Below, piece by piece: positions 1 through 12,284 of a DNA stretch of 64,000 bases. The DNA is from Heterobilharzia americana (taxonomy: Eukaryota; Platyhelminthes; Trematoda; Strigeidida; Schistosomatidae): the NCBI GenBank assembly GCA_944470555.2, contig OX104127.1, positions 130,883,113-130,947,112 of the forward strand, written 5' to 3'. The notes beneath the pieces are model-generated. The model was not told where the DNA came from and made no database searches. It was given only the letters and a program-made list of their open reading frames with translations. The position numbers and the translations under genes were made by a program. The first letter of the stretch is position 1; every line of letters starts with the position of its first letter.

Positions 1-3000
1 TTCCCCAATAGAAACGAAATCTTGATTACATCCTACTCAGTCTCCATACTCTAATCCAGTGAGAAGAAGGAACCCTTCACCCAGGATATGAATAAACTTG
101 ATTCCTGAAACAAATATGAGTGGTTTGAAAAGATGAAATGAGGTTAATGACATTTGCCTGAAACACAATATGAGTGAAATAAGAGTTATATTGTAAGCAT
201 TTGATAGTCTGGTACCTTTCATCAATGTGGACCTTAACCATGTTGTCTCAGCTTATTCAAAGACTTTTGTGTGAACAAATCCTGATGAACAACATGAACG
301 CAGCTTTTTTCTATTTTCTAATATGTTTCATGATATTTGGAAAAAGATGTCAAAGTTCAACATAATAATTAGTCCACTATAAAATGGTATCCAATTTCTT
401 ACAAAATTTATGAGACACTGTATTGAAATAAATATTTATGTTAGGTAACTTAATCCATAAGGATGAGAAATCTAGGTCATCTCCAGTCACTTACACTATG
501 TGGTAGATGGTAAATTGTTAGCCATAGCTCGACAGTTAATAGAAAATTTTTGTACAAAGTAGTTTTGATTCTTTTTTAACAACCATTCATTTTTTTATTT
601 ACCGTCTTACTCAACTTATTTAATGTCCATGCTACGGTTCTTAACTTAACCAAATGAATGTCCATAATTACTGGAAAAGCTCCTGCGCTTGTTTCTTCAT
701 ATGTCTAATAGTTTGAAATTCATTCGATGGATGATTTTTCCTATTTGAGAGGTACTTACGTTTAAGTATTTCTCTTAGTATACTTCAAACTGGGCAGCGA
801 AAGCAGCAAACGCTAAAGTTTTATCCACTGGGCTAATGAGTTACTAAAGTTTCGTGCAGTGCAACTGGTGTAATTTGATACTACACCTTTTAGTCCCATG
901 TCTTTGATTGCAAAAACATGCATTTCTACGAAACTGCTTTCAAAAATACACAATTACATAATTTATTTTCTAGCCTATGTAGGCATGCAGTTTTGTAACT
1001 ATTATTTGTTGACAAATCCTAACTTTACCTGTATGATAAACTTATATGTATAAATAATAGAAGTTAATCTATAGGTAATGGCTAGATATATAATAAACAT
1101 GCTAGAACCGTAGCTTTTGTATAAATTTACTCGGAGCTTTTGAAATTAAGGTCCGGAGACTGCGGAGCTTAGAAGAGTCATTTATTGGATACCGATTGAT
1201 AGTAATCTACTTTAAAAAGTAGTTTCCATGTACTTGGTGGTTATATAAATATGAAAAAAGGAACTACTTGTTTATAGAGTAGGTTGTCTAGGTTGATAAA
1301 TCAACTACTTAGAAATTCTTTACCCATATGATCACATGAATGATTTCTTTAAAAACTTACTTTGATCAAAAGCGATTATTTCAGTATACTTCTTTCATGA
1401 TAACAGCTGCGTCCAACCTCCAATAATATAAACTGAGACTGATATCTTGCAAAATATGATACTGGTAGTAATGCATTCAAGTAGTATGTCATGCATCATG
1501 TTCTACAAGTTAAAGGAGCTGCAGGTTATCTGATGAACGCTATGGTAACGGAAACAGGGCGGACATGTTAGCAGTAGACACAGGAAGGGGATGAAGTAGA
1601 GTACAGTTAACAGCTGAAGACAAATTTTCGATAGGAAAAAGGCATTCATCCTAGAGTTATGATATTTTATTTGCATCTACTGTTTGTACAATGCACAAAC
1701 TCCATTGAAGCTTTCACTGTTCATATCAGTAGTATAGTTAGCAAGGTTTTTAGTCGGCGACTTGACAGGTAATGTTATCACCCTAGCACTACCAACATAT
1801 CTCGAACCTCAGTCATTATCGTCACCAGGAAGAACTAGTAGGAGATGTTCACTGTCAAGAAAGCAACGTACTGTTTGGGTCTCCGTCATAAAGGATTACT
1901 CACAACACAAATAGGGCGTTACATAATCATCTTGTGTGTGCCTCGAGTTCTCACCGTTAGGCAGAGTCCAACCTGTTTGCAAATGTTTCATCATATGCCT
2001 GTATACAGTTTTCAGTACTGATTTATCAAAAACACAAGTAAATAATCAAATAAATTCGCATTTTAAGCTTAACGATTTCACTTGGTCAAATTTATCCTGG
2101 TTCTGTGATTGATTATTTCGCGAAACAAAAGCTAAATGATGATTGAATTTACTTGCTAATGTAACGCTAAATTATTCCAGTAACTGCGAAAACATTATTA
2201 TTCATATTACAGTTATATGATTAGATTATCTGGAAAACATTATCTTATAGTAGTAATAATGAAATATAAAGCATTTTGTGAATAAAGAGTGATGCAGTCA
2301 ACATTTGTTTAAATCAGCCTAAAAATGATTCCAGAAATTTCAAGAAGTCTTTCTGTTGTTATTCGCCTACCATTGCTGTCAAAACTCTGATAAATGACGG
2401 TACCACATATTTGGCATATAAAATCTACCTGTGTTTTCCAAATGTTCTTAGCTGTGTTAAACACAACCTGGGTAGTATGAAAAAACTGCATTTTAAGATT
2501 TTCATTGTAGGTGAGTTTACAAACAGCAAAATTTTAACTGGAACACTGGGTCATTCAGTTTTTATCGATACTTGCTTTTTGAGTATCAAAATTGAATGAA
2601 TTCACATAAGTGACTTAGGCATTCTTTCAATGAACACTGTCTTTAAATGACCAATACTATAAAACTAACTTAATTACAAAATCATTATCTTACTCCTAAT
2701 TAATCTTTTTTTACCTTATACAGATTGGATTCAAGAAATAGTAACTGAAGAATTTCCTTGGAAAGAGGCTATAAACTTTACGTGATGTTGCGATAATATC
2801 TCTTCTGGAAATCACAATGACATAACAATCATCTTAGTAAGTTGTGAAGAATCGTAGTGTCTGCTAGATAAAAGCTTTTGACTTTTGTAGCACATATCGT
2901 TAGGAAGTAAAAGTACTCACAAATAATAAACAGCAATCATCAAAATGAGAGTTGCTACAGACTAGTTCACACCATATTTTTCATAAGAGGCTTGCAGTAT

Positions 3001-6000
3001 ATTTTATGTTAGGCCAGAGCTATAATGGAGAAGAGTCCCAGTTATTTTCAGTGATGCATTATTATCCATAACTACCCTACACAAGCTTCTTAGTATTTTG
3101 GCAACAAGCCTCTCAAGAGGATAGTTCACGTTACATTCCCCCGCTGTAGTAACTTTATTCACGCATTCATGTCACAGCTTGAGAAATTGTCTTCTTTTCA
3201 TCAAAACAGGTAGGTTATTCTCAAAAACATTATTGGTCTGCTTACCGATGATGACAATAAGTGTTTCCTGGAAGTGAACAAAAGAATAATTTGTACGTGT
3301 TCTCGTTTGCTAGACAGATATCTAGACAAACCTAATCACTTGCCAGTGAAGTCTGTCACTAATTGTTATTACTTAGTTTCCAACAGGGATAAAATTCACT
3401 GCCACTACCATTCAACTATAACCATCAGATTTACTCAAATTAATTTCCTTCTGAGAATTGACTTATCCAAGGCACACTGAAAAGATTTCTCGACTAAAGT
3501 CAAAACATTCACTATCTTAGGACATAAAGTAGTTAATCATTATTGTCATAACATCCTCAACATTCACCATTAATTTTCAACGATATACCAAAAGCGCATA
3601 AAGTTGATTTGCTACATTTACATCGTTTTATGTGTAAAACGGGATTAGAGATTTACAAGCATTTAAAAGTTACACTGCAAAAAACTTTCAGATGAAACTG
3701 AGAATGAATGTTTGCATACATTTTGCCTTTCAAGTGAACATTTGATTGTAAAAACGTAAGGGGCAAAAGGAAAAAGTGCCGAATCAATTGTCTAGTACAA
3801 AAATGTGCACAAACCTATTTCAGTCATTTTTATGAAATTTGCGAAACGATAGTCAGCAAGTGTTTGTACAAAATACTTTAAAACACGCTCATACATTCAC
3901 ATTTATGTAGACCTGTTCAGTTACAATAGGATTACACAAGAAACATTTCTACAAACTTAGTCCATCATTCCGTTCAAATTACGTTTATATTTCATGTTAA
4001 ATTGGTTAACACAAAGTAGATCATATTAAATTTCTCATAGTGCAAAATATAAGTTTTTTCAGTGTGAGATACGAATCCATAAAGATATAAACAAGATATC
4101 TACGGAATCTTCGACATGGTATATTCATATAGCGAGCTGATTAGATATTTTGTAAGTAAGCAATGAATATTGACTAGAATTAGTTAGAGATTGATCTGTT
4201 ACTGAGTAAGGAGAATAAATATATAATCTTCAACACTTAAATTATCTGATGGTTAGCGGTCAGAAACTTCACGTGAGAAAAATGCTATCCGGAATCTTTG
4301 AAAAGGCTTCCCTAAGAATTTGGAAAGGTATGATTATCAGTTGACATCTGATATTATATCCAGATTTTACAGGTTTATTCAGAAACTGATTACTTGCAAC
4401 TGAGAAGAGTGGCCAAACGTTTTCATTAATTCGATACTCCATAGTCATTTAATGCGCTGTGAAATCATTAGGTATAACGCTAACGTTCACAAAGCTTCAG
4501 CGCTAATAGTAATTAAAATATCTTTCCTGAACTGAAAGAAATAAGTTGGTTTTTACACTTTTGGGTGATTTAATTTTTCAGGAAACTAGTATAAATAAGA
4601 ACTGCCATCAAGACCTATTCATACTTGAATGATAGGTGAAATCAACTTAGTTTTTGACACATGTGGTAGAATAAAGTATCTTAACTTTTGTATGGTTATA
4701 TTATATGAGAAAAGTCAAAATGTGTGCTCTGCCGACTGATGATACATTTATATTGGTGTCCATTTCATTATTGATATCAGCTGTTAACTGACTACATTTC
4801 ACATGGTTTTAGGTGATTCTTTAGTGACGGATTTTAATTCTTTAGCAATCACCTGTCTCAGTTATCAAATAAATCTACTTTGAGTACTTTAGTCTTTTAA
4901 AACAAGATTGGCTGTTAGTAAAACTGAGTGGTTTGGCATTTATGGTACTACCATATTTATATAAACTATTTTCTGGATTCCGTGTGTAAGAAATTCAACA
5001 GTATTTGACAGAACCATTTTAATGATCAGTGACTCTCGGATGTTTATCTTTTGGTCGTTTTACTCAGTAAGAAGAAAGTATGCATTAACTTCTAAAATCT
5101 AACACTAACAGGCGTGCTAATAAAGTTAAATCTTACTGGATATAACGTCTGCACCGTAAAAGTCATCATAAATATTCAGCTGGGACTAGATAAATAGGAT
5201 TCAACTTTCTTGTAAACTAATGTTGTTGATCAATAATTCAGTTTCAGTTTTATTCTTCTGTTCCAGTTATATGCTGAATAAGATTGTAAACCGACCGTGT
5301 TTTACGTGAAAGATTATGGTAACTGAGATAGTGAAGAATATGTTTAACTCATGAAGTTGATAGGGATGTTACTATATTCCTCGAGCTGGATGATTTATTC
5401 GATAATTCTCCATTGGTGTTCTAGACAAAATCAGCATACACTTTAGAAGGAAGTTGGTCACGATAAATTTTCCACCAGTGCTTATCATAATATGCTTAGT
5501 GGTGGTCAGTTGTTTCGCCTATCATACTGCCATACTTTACACGCTTAAAAAATAATATTCTGAAAAAAGTGGCTATTATTTGCATGAATATCAACTAGCG
5601 GTGAAGTACCGCAATGATGTTAGTGCATATAGACAGTTGAGAAATTCGATTCGATTGGAGATTACAGAAGTTTGGATATGGAAATATCAAGAATGACAAG
5701 AGACTTTTACGAGCCTAGAACAAAAACCACCAAGCATTCAGTCAGCCGGCATAACCGAAATTCATATAAGGTAAACGAATGATGTGACTACAATAAACAA
5801 TGAATTAACCACTTCAATTACCTCTATCAGTAAAAACTTAAGTCAAACATAGTAAAATGTTTATGTTAGAATTTGTCGATGATAAGTTAGTGAACACCTT
5901 CACTGGTTCGAAATTTGAAGCAATTTTAAATAGTTCTTGTGAAGATGTTTCCATTGGCTCATCACATACCTGTAAATTTATAGCTGACATTTGTGAAGTG

Positions 6001-6430
6001 GTCTCAACTAGTATCAAGTACAAATAAACGCTAGTAAAATCGAATTATTTTGCAAGTGGTTTTACATAAAATAGCGACATTTCATGTCATCACAAAAATG
6101 AGTTAGCAAGAAGCAAGACAAAAACAATATAAACAGTCATAACAGTCACAGAGCATACGAAAAGTCGGTAAAGCTAATAAGTATATTTTACACTGATATC
6201 TAGGTAAGGAGAAATTGTGAATGCATTCTGTGATATCTGAACTGGTAGTCAGTAGTCAGTTTAGAGAATAATTCTTACCCACACCACAAAGCCTGCATTT
6301 CTATTTTTTGTTCACACCAACAGCCAGCGAATCCAAGAACTGGTGACATATCTTTGATCGGGATACAGACAGGTAGATTTTTATTTTCTTGAAAAACATT
6401 GAAAAAATGCTCACGCCTGAAACGTTGGCG
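1..6430. other. No recognisable gene or element
   Basis: AT-rich sequence with many stops in all frames. I see no tRNA-like boxes, hammerhead-like cores, retroelement motifs or long tandem repeats. Open frames are about 60 codons and mostly of random composition. The one with a more protein-like composition (5838-6013, minus) is listed separately. The stretch is either unique intergenic or intronic sequence, or transposon sequence too decayed to recognise by eye. Confidence 0.6.
5838..6013 (-). other. Weak exon-like open frame, unrecognised
   Basis: A minus-strand open frame of about 55 codons with balanced acidic/polar composition (contains DEPMETSSQE and EPVKVFTNLS), unlike the hydrophobic low-complexity frames nearby. 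A possible acceptor (ACTAG, at about 6013-6017) precedes it. A consensus-like donor (CAG followed by GTATGT) lies inside at about 5974. No family is recognised. It could be a terminal exon, a micro-exon plus read-through, or chance. No partner exon is visible nearby, so confidence is low. Confidence 0.15.
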
Positions 6431-6479
6431 GTTACGATTTTGAAGTTGTACATAACAAATAACCATAGGTTATGAAACT

Positions 6480-6640
6480 ATTAGCCCCTTTTATGAATTT
6501 GGATAACGTAATTAGAAGGCGAATATTATCTACAAAATATGGTATATTTGAGCCATACATTTCGAACAATCTGACCACACATTTTCTTATTGAAACACTT
6601 ATGAAAACTGAAAGTCGACGAAGGACAAATATGACATAAA
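6480..6640 (-). repeat. Penelope-like terminal (pLTR-like) segment, single arm
   Basis: Read on the minus strand, this contains the block around TGTGGTCAGATTGTTCGAAA followed some 35 bases later by a TAGATAATATTCG-type block. The same order of blocks occurs at 12.44-12.54 kb (plus), 12.29-12.39 kb (minus), 58.25-58.39 kb (minus) and 59.09-59.24 kb (plus). The segment lies 3' of the endonuclease remnant in copy A, as expected for a Penelope pLTR-type terminal repeat. Its open frame in this orientation is incidental. Confidence 0.65.
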
Positions 6641-6913
6641 GAAATTCAATAATGAGAGAGACAAAGAAAGGAAAAAAATATGAGATTTGAAGACAACCTT
6701 GGTAATACGATAAAAAAAAGCACTGCAAGGGTAGGCTTAGCGTAAGGATAAACTGCTTTTACACAGACAATAGGGGGTTAGATTTGTTTATGGCTAGCGC
6801 TTCAACAAACCCAAGTGTAAGCCCCTATAGTTTCTATACCGAATTGTACAGGCTATTTTATTATCAATCCTTTGACCTGTATCAATGATGTTTTTTGCAA
6901 TGGATGGTGACGG

Positions 6914-7256
6914 TTATCTGCCACCTGCGCCTATTGACGTCTGTGAATCCAGCTGCTTTCTCAGCCATTTTGGAAGATGTTCCCCTACCCTTAGGTGCAT
7001 ATCACTATTACTCCTCCCTATATATGTTTGTTCACACACACACGTAAATTTGTAAACGCAGTGGGATGTGACGCAATTGTTTATACGGTGTTGAGGCTTG
7101 TGTTGCAGCAGGTGTTTGGTCTTCCCAACTGTGGTAGATAAGCTTAGCTGCATAGTACGTTTTGCCAACAGCAGACCTTAACCTTTGTTTCAATATTATT
7201 CTATTAGATTCTCCTTCATATTGGTAACGTGCAGTTAACGCATATCTTCGAAACAA
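6914..7256 (-). pseudogene. GIY-YIG-type endonuclease remnant of Penelope-like element A
   Basis: Two overlapping minus-strand frames together cover the end of a Penelope-type polyprotein. The upstream frame carries a basic KQRLRSAVGK segment and AAKLI. The downstream frame carries the cysteine cluster (C-x5-C-x-C in HCVYKFTCVC), YIGRS, and R-x2-EH in LRVGEHLPKW, all typical of Penelope-like GIY-YIG domains. The frame switch around 7110-7170 breaks the protein, so it is a pseudogene. The frame ends at a stop just after the module, while recognisable downstream residues continue in another frame to about 6800. Confidence 0.7.
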
Positions 7257-7385
7257 AGTAGAGACTAGGTTTCAGTTCTAGGTGATTTTTGCAGTGGTTT
7301 ATGAATTTTAATTGATATTTATTTTCCCCTATTGTTTCAGTTAGTATTTTGACGTCATCATCCACTGAGGTCAGCTTCTTTTCAC

Positions 7386-8930
7386 TTTCTTAATTGTGTA
7401 TTATACATATAAAGGTTATTGAAGACAAAATTTTCAGTTAATTTAGTTTGTGACATCAGCAAGGGGTTATATAACTCTACTATTAAATATTAAGTCTTAA
7501 AGTGAATTCTGTTGAAGTAGCACTGGATGGAATATAAACTGCACATATACCGCGGAGAGTCAACAAATATTTATCCATTAACTTCTACGAAAGTGAACTT
7601 CTATGGGTCTTTTAGTGTTTATGACTAACTGAAGTTTGTGTGCGTGAAAGTCACGGAATAATAGGTTCGCCTTAAAAGTTTAACGGAAAAATTGTGGTTT
7701 ACACTTACTTTACTAGACAGAGAAAACCAAAAAAATAATGGGACACCTTATATCGCTGTTGTAGAAATGTGTCAAAATCTTTTCAACCGAATGACTTTAA
7801 TATTTCAACACAGGTATTAGAATAATAATGTAGTAAATATGGAGCTTCAAGTCATAAGACAACAGAGAATAAAAACAACAGAAATTAAAACTGTGTCAAT
7901 TTTGAAGTCAAGTCATACAGAAGGATTTCACGTTTTATTCATTGATATGTTATTTTTCATTCTGTTCTTCTTTTCAAAAATAACTTTGATGTCGATGGGA
8001 AATAAAATTCTACCCCCTTCTCTTGTGCTTGATCTGTAGAATGTTTAACAAGTAGAACGAAATACTCAAAGCCAACAATCATGCGGAAAGACATTGAATA
8101 CGAAATTACAAGCATACAGTTATATCATATCATCCAAAGTTTAATTACTATTATCAGGAGTGTTTTCGAAGAGAAACACGAAAAGCGCACAGACAAAGTT
8201 TTTCAATGCCAGAACATATATATATATATGTATACTTATGGGTATGGATGAAAGACATCAGAAAATGCACTACGTTTCTCAGCTAATAATCTAAATCATC
8301 CTTCTGTAACTGAAAGAAACAGAAAAATTACTATTTTATTAAAAAGTGGCAAATTGTTCTGCTATTTTGAATATGTTTGAGTTAAAGCTAGGGGGTGAGT
8401 TAGCTAGTGAAAATATAGGACAACAATCCTGTAGCACATTTTTGCACATCAGGCTACAATGACTAAACAAGTTGAGGTATAAATATATCTTCAGCGCTGA
8501 AGCTATGCTTCAGTAATTATAGTTTTTGTAAAAGTCAATTTCACGTACAGTTTTACAGAAATAATTAAGCATGCAAAAAGTTTAAAATACCTTACTGATT
8601 TTTTAATTTTTTTATGGATTATTAATAGTATCACTCTTAAATTGCTTGGTATTTCGCCATTTTTTAAGGCTATTCCAGTTCAGTTAAAATGAAATATTTA
8701 GATATGAAGGTTTTCCAATGAAACGTGAATAAGTTGTGCTGTAATGAAAATACCCCGTGAAGTATATGCTGTAATCAGAAATATGTGTTTAGTAGAACAA
8801 ACATTTATATGTTCAAACTATACCTTTCTTAAATGTTAATTTAAATATTCTTCAAAGGAATTTCAAATCCATTCAAGTATTATGAAAATATGATAAGAAT
8901 GTAGTTTTTGTTAGCTAAATATTAAAAGAT
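7386..8930. other. No recognisable gene or element
   Basis: AT-rich sequence without retroelement motifs. It holds a short TA microsatellite (about 8216-8231) and a low-complexity open frame at 7839-8039 rich in F, L and I. Nothing else is supportable. Confidence 0.55.
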
Positions 8931-9336
8931 AGACACTGATCAACAGCTGCCGCCTACTCTCACTCAATACTGAAAATCAGATGACCAGAAAGAATAAGTA
9001 ACAACAAATTCTGGGAACGAACCAACCAAAAAACTGTCGCTCAACAAATATACAGAAGGAAGTGGAGATGGATTGGACATACACTGAGTAGGTTGACTGC
9101 GGACATAACGCGCAAGGCCGGGCCGTCAAGTGGAATCCAAATAGGAAACAACTAGTTGGTCGTCCGTGGTGAGGGTGACACTGAGGAGATTATGTGAGTA
9201 AGAAATGAAAGCTTGTGGGCAGTCATGGTGCTAGGTCCAAAAGAATGCAAAGAACAGAGTGAAATGGAGGCGTGCTAGTGAGGCTCTGTGTCCCACTAGG
9301 AACCCAAGGGAGAGGTGATAATAATAAGGAGTAAAA
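8931..9336 (+). mobile_element. RTE-like non-LTR retrotransposon, 5'-truncated 3' end (copy 5)
   Basis: Only the last roughly 400 bases of the retrotransposon are present. It begins in the CINSCLR-like region (GATCAACAGCTGCCGCC) and runs through the segment encoding W-R-W-I-G-H-T-L, the QAVKWNP-like segment, and the terminal consensus ending near CCCACTAGGAACCCAAGGG, followed by GATAATAATAA. The same order occurs in the copies ending at 21.2, 35.0 and 43.7 kb and, inverted, at 26.1 kb. Frameshifts break the coding. A sharp 5' truncation and a short TAA-like 3' tail are standard products of incomplete target-primed reverse transcription in RTE-type elements. Confidence 0.8.
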
Positions 9337-9427
9337 GTACTAACAATACATTCCCTGTAGCATGGTGTACACAAGTTATTCAAAATGAAGAAAACTCTTT
9401 TTAGAGGTTTGTTGGGAGTTTTTTTTA

Positions 9428-9814
9428 CTGATTTCATACTGAGATTCATCATTGACTGTTTTCAATTGGAGAAATGTTGGAAACCCAAGAGCATTAGAGA
9501 GCTGTTTCTTCTTGGCATGGAACTCCTCATCAGTGTTCATCAATGACTGCGCAAGGGACCGAACCCAGGATCTTCAGGTTCCATGGCGGAAACGTTGCCA
9601 ATCAGCCACTGGGTCGGGATCCACTGGTTCAATTTCCTTACATCTATAAGTTTTCACTTCAGCGTGACCTCCATCCAATGCCTTTGTTCAGTAGCTGTCC
9701 TCATATCCAACTTTTTCAGTTCCATTGAACACTACTTTTCAACAGAACTTCGAGAGTCTCAACTCTAATATTTCTCTAGCTGAGATCAGTTACTGTTGAA
9801 TATCAACCTAAAAC
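9428..9814 (-). mobile_element. Inverted-repeat element with hammerhead-like arm and tRNA-like core (copy 1)
   Basis: The left end (ATTTCATACTGAGATTCATC, 9431 on) and the inverted right end (GAATATCAACCTAAA, to about 9813) match the family terminal sequence ATTTAGAGGTAGTATTCATC seen at 15.1 and 29.9 kb. On the minus strand the left arm carries CTGATGAG (9526-9533) and GAAAC (9504-9508) separated by a short stem-loop-sized segment, the order of a hammerhead core. Between the arms (9555-9620, minus) lie a tRNA-like A box (TGGCTGATTGG) and B box (GGGTTCGGTCCC). The right arm is strongly diverged. No coding capacity. It is assigned to the minus strand because the tRNA-like part reads that way. 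The type of transposition is unknown. Confidence 0.6.
9553..9618 (-). promoter_or_regulatory. tRNA-like internal Pol III promoter (A and B boxes) in inverted-repeat copy 1
   Basis: On the minus strand, TGGCTGATTGG near 9598-9608 resembles the A-box consensus, and GGGTTCGGTCCC near 9557-9568 resembles the B box. The spacing of about 35 bases is compatible with a tRNA-derived SINE head. The same pair recurs at the same place in the 10.3-kb copy. It is not a functional tRNA gene: no acceptor stem or full cloverleaf is visible. Confidence 0.5.
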
Positions 9815-10332
9815 CAATAAAAAAAGTATTTTTGTATACATCTCTTGTTATTAAAGTCCACTCCTAGAAGGTACAGCATACAATAGCTGGTAAAAGAACA
9901 CTGACATAAATCTTAATAAATTGTTTCCGTTATTCTGCTGGAAAGAAACGGTGGGTTAAAACTGGTAAACATTTTCTCCCAACAAAACCAGCCAATAATT
10001 CAGACGTCAGCTACCTTAGTAAGGACACAAGAATAACTTCTTCATTTGCAACCTGCATCATCTGTGATTAACTTCTCACTCCTTGCTTCTTCGAATACTG
10101 TGGGTAACTACCATGTGCTTATCTCACCTTTATGTCGAACCCATCAGTGCATACTTTCGTATATACAGCTTTGCAGATTTGTGCTTAGGTTAGCTTCTCT
10201 GTTTCAAGTTATATAGTTACATCTTTGAGCAATTAGTAGTTATCACCTCTCTGCTTTATTATTTTTATTCATTATTCATTCATGTCTTTAAATCATATTA
10301 TTTTCTAGTACGAAGTTTTGTGAGGACTTATT

Positions 10333-10791
10333 GACTTCAGTGTTGTATTAATGATAAATTGATATCAGTTCAACAACCATCGGAAACCTGAAGGCACCAG
10401 AAACTGCTTCGTACCAATATGGGAGTCTCGGCAGTGCGCACCCATGTTCTTATTAGCAATCGGACCCAGGACCACCAGGTTTAATGGCAACAGCGTTACT
10501 ATTGAGCCACATAAGTGGATTTACCGGCCCACACTTTCTTACTTCTGTCAGTTAGAGGTATGCTGTGACCATGTTTGAATACTATCGTTGAGTAATTGTC
10601 CTCCCATCCAATCTTGCTTACCACACAAGTCATAACTTCTGATTAGAACTTGGGGAAATTTCATTTTGAAACATGTCATCAATAAGCATCAACCGTTAAC
10701 TCAATTTACGGGAAGAAATATCTGTCCAGTTTTCCCAGGTTTAGGATGATTCTCCGACTAGTGTTAATCTATAATGAATACCACTCTGAAA
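10333..10791 (-). mobile_element. Inverted-repeat element with hammerhead-like arm and tRNA-like core (copy 2)
   Basis: The left arm (10333-10440) reads through TTGATATCAG, AACCATCGGAAACCTG, a CACC-bearing segment and GGGAGTCTCGGCAGTGCGCA. The right arm (about 10733-10791) contains CCAGGTTTAGGATGATTCTC and ends GAATACCACTCTGAAAT. These are inverted relative to each other and match the arms of the 15.1-kb copy. On the minus strand the left arm holds GCACTGCCGAGACTCCC and CGAAGC, a decayed hammerhead-like core. An A-box-like GTGGCTCAATAG and a B-box-like CCTGGGTCCGATT (10458-10510, minus) form the tRNA-like core. The left arm lies about 520 bases downstream of copy 1, in the same orientation. 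Confidence 0.6.
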
Positions 10792-12284
10792 TCATGTTTT
10801 TCAGTGATGGGTTAACTTCATCCATTGTCGGTTTACAGCTAAGTTAGCACTTGATAAAAGTAAGTTTTGTTAAAGTATACACTTGAAGTTTTGGATATAA
10901 TCTAAGAGTACATTAGTGAAAGGAAGCATTACTATCAAAAGGTTTTGAACCTTGAAGTAAAGTGAAACAAGATAAATGTCTTAACTGTTCTATTTTGTTT
11001 GTTCTTCTGAAGCAAATACAAAAAAAATGACAGATATTCCGTAGATTTATTCTTTTTTATTTCATGATGTAGTTAAGTTGAATAAAATTTAATTTATCCT
11101 ATAAACGGTGAGAAAACTTAAAGCTCTCATCTTTTTCCAGATATTTTGCATTTAGTTACTTGTCTGTTGAACAGAAATTTATTGCTTACATAAAAAAGGT
11201 TAAGGTAGCCAGGAAAAAAATAAAAATCAAACATTGGGAAGCACTTTGTAGATATGGACACTCAAATCTGTCTGAGATGATAAACATGAAGAAGAAATGG
11301 GTGCAATGTGGGTGGTGAAGGTGAAGTAATGACTATTTATGAAGCAAAGCAGGTAGTGAGAAAACTGAGCAGATAAAAAGCTGTATATACCTCCACTTCA
11401 AATAAAACACAAACTCATATTAGTTAATTTCCGATACCTCTTCTTAGAACACAATATTAAGTTGTAGTTCTTTGTGTAAATATATGTTCTGGTATCGTGA
11501 ATAATTCAGTGACAATTTTGTTGAGATTGTTCTTCCTATCTCAGTGAGTTATATTCAGTTATACAGAGGTGAAACAAAAAAAGGTTTGTGAAGATAATAA
11601 ACACGGCGAATTCTTATAACTTATGAGAGAACACTTACCTTGTTACAAAACTATTGGCAGAGCTTCCCATTATACAGTGTGCCAGTGTATACCTGTCAGT
11701 AGTGTTGTATCTCACAGTTTATTTCAACACATAACCTGATTGGACTGAATGTGTTCAAAACGTATACAGATATTAAAGTGAAGCATTTCATTAAAACTGT
11801 TTCAAGTGTATTCAGTATAAATTTTCCAAAACTAGGTCATTTCCTTAAGTACGAATTCCTATTTATTTATTCAGTTTAATCACAGGTGATGAAGTAAACA
11901 TGATCAAGATTTTCCAGGGAGTACTTTCAGTAAGCATTTACTTATTATTAAGAGAAATTTTCTGTATGAAAGTGGTGAATAATCACAAAACACAAATTCC
12001 TTTTAAACTGAAGTAACCTCAATTGTCCTTGAAACCATCATAATTCTTTCTATTAAATAATCATTCTTACTCAAGCTTTTTAGTTGATCATTCTCATCTG
12101 AAAGGTAATTAGTTGGAAAAATAAATCCAGTATCCGTGATTCTCATTCTTGCATAATATTTTACTTGCAAAATTATTGTTATATTTAGTGGCTTGTCTAA
12201 AGATCACCACTGTAACAGGATTTTTAGTTCACAAGAAAAAATTAGGTTGAACTCTTTATTGAATATTTGAAGCAGCTGGTGCCT
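10792..12284. other. No recognisable gene or element
   Basis: AT-rich sequence without supportable coding, boxes or repeats. It contains a purine-rich stretch at 11270-11380 that is open only briefly. Nothing else stands out. Confidence 0.5.

Larger units (their letters stand above)
6435..7385 (-). mobile_element. Penelope-like element fragment (copy A), defective
   Basis: Minus-strand 3' part of a Penelope-like retroelement. Reading leftwards, 7385-7260 gives a decayed C-terminal reverse transcriptase tail (DDDVKILTE...KYQLKFINHC). At 7256-7150 comes an RRLRSAV-type segment (KQRLRSAVGKTYYAAKLIYH). At about 7100-6950 is a GIY-YIG-type module with CVYKFTCVC, TYIGRS and LRVGEHLPKWL. A weaker SIAKNIIDTG-like tail follows to about 6800. 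The pre-GIY-YIG and GIY-YIG parts lie in different frames, so there is at least one frameshift, and stops follow. From 6640 to 6480 lies a non-coding terminal segment shared with the elements at 12.3 and 58.3 kb. Such endonucleases help target-primed reverse transcription in Penelope-like elements. A Penelope-like family called Cercyon is known from S. mansoni; whether this is the same family was not tested. Confidence 0.75.

Noticed and set aside
5974..6013. Schistosome-type micro-exon (about 38 bases)
   Set aside because: Flanked by a usable AG and a good GTATGT, but the length is not a multiple of three and no neighbouring micro-exons in a series were seen.
6432..6728. 98-codon minus-strand open frame
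   Set aside because: It covers the Penelope terminal segment of copy A and is hydrophobic low-complexity; non-coding terminal sequence is the better explanation.
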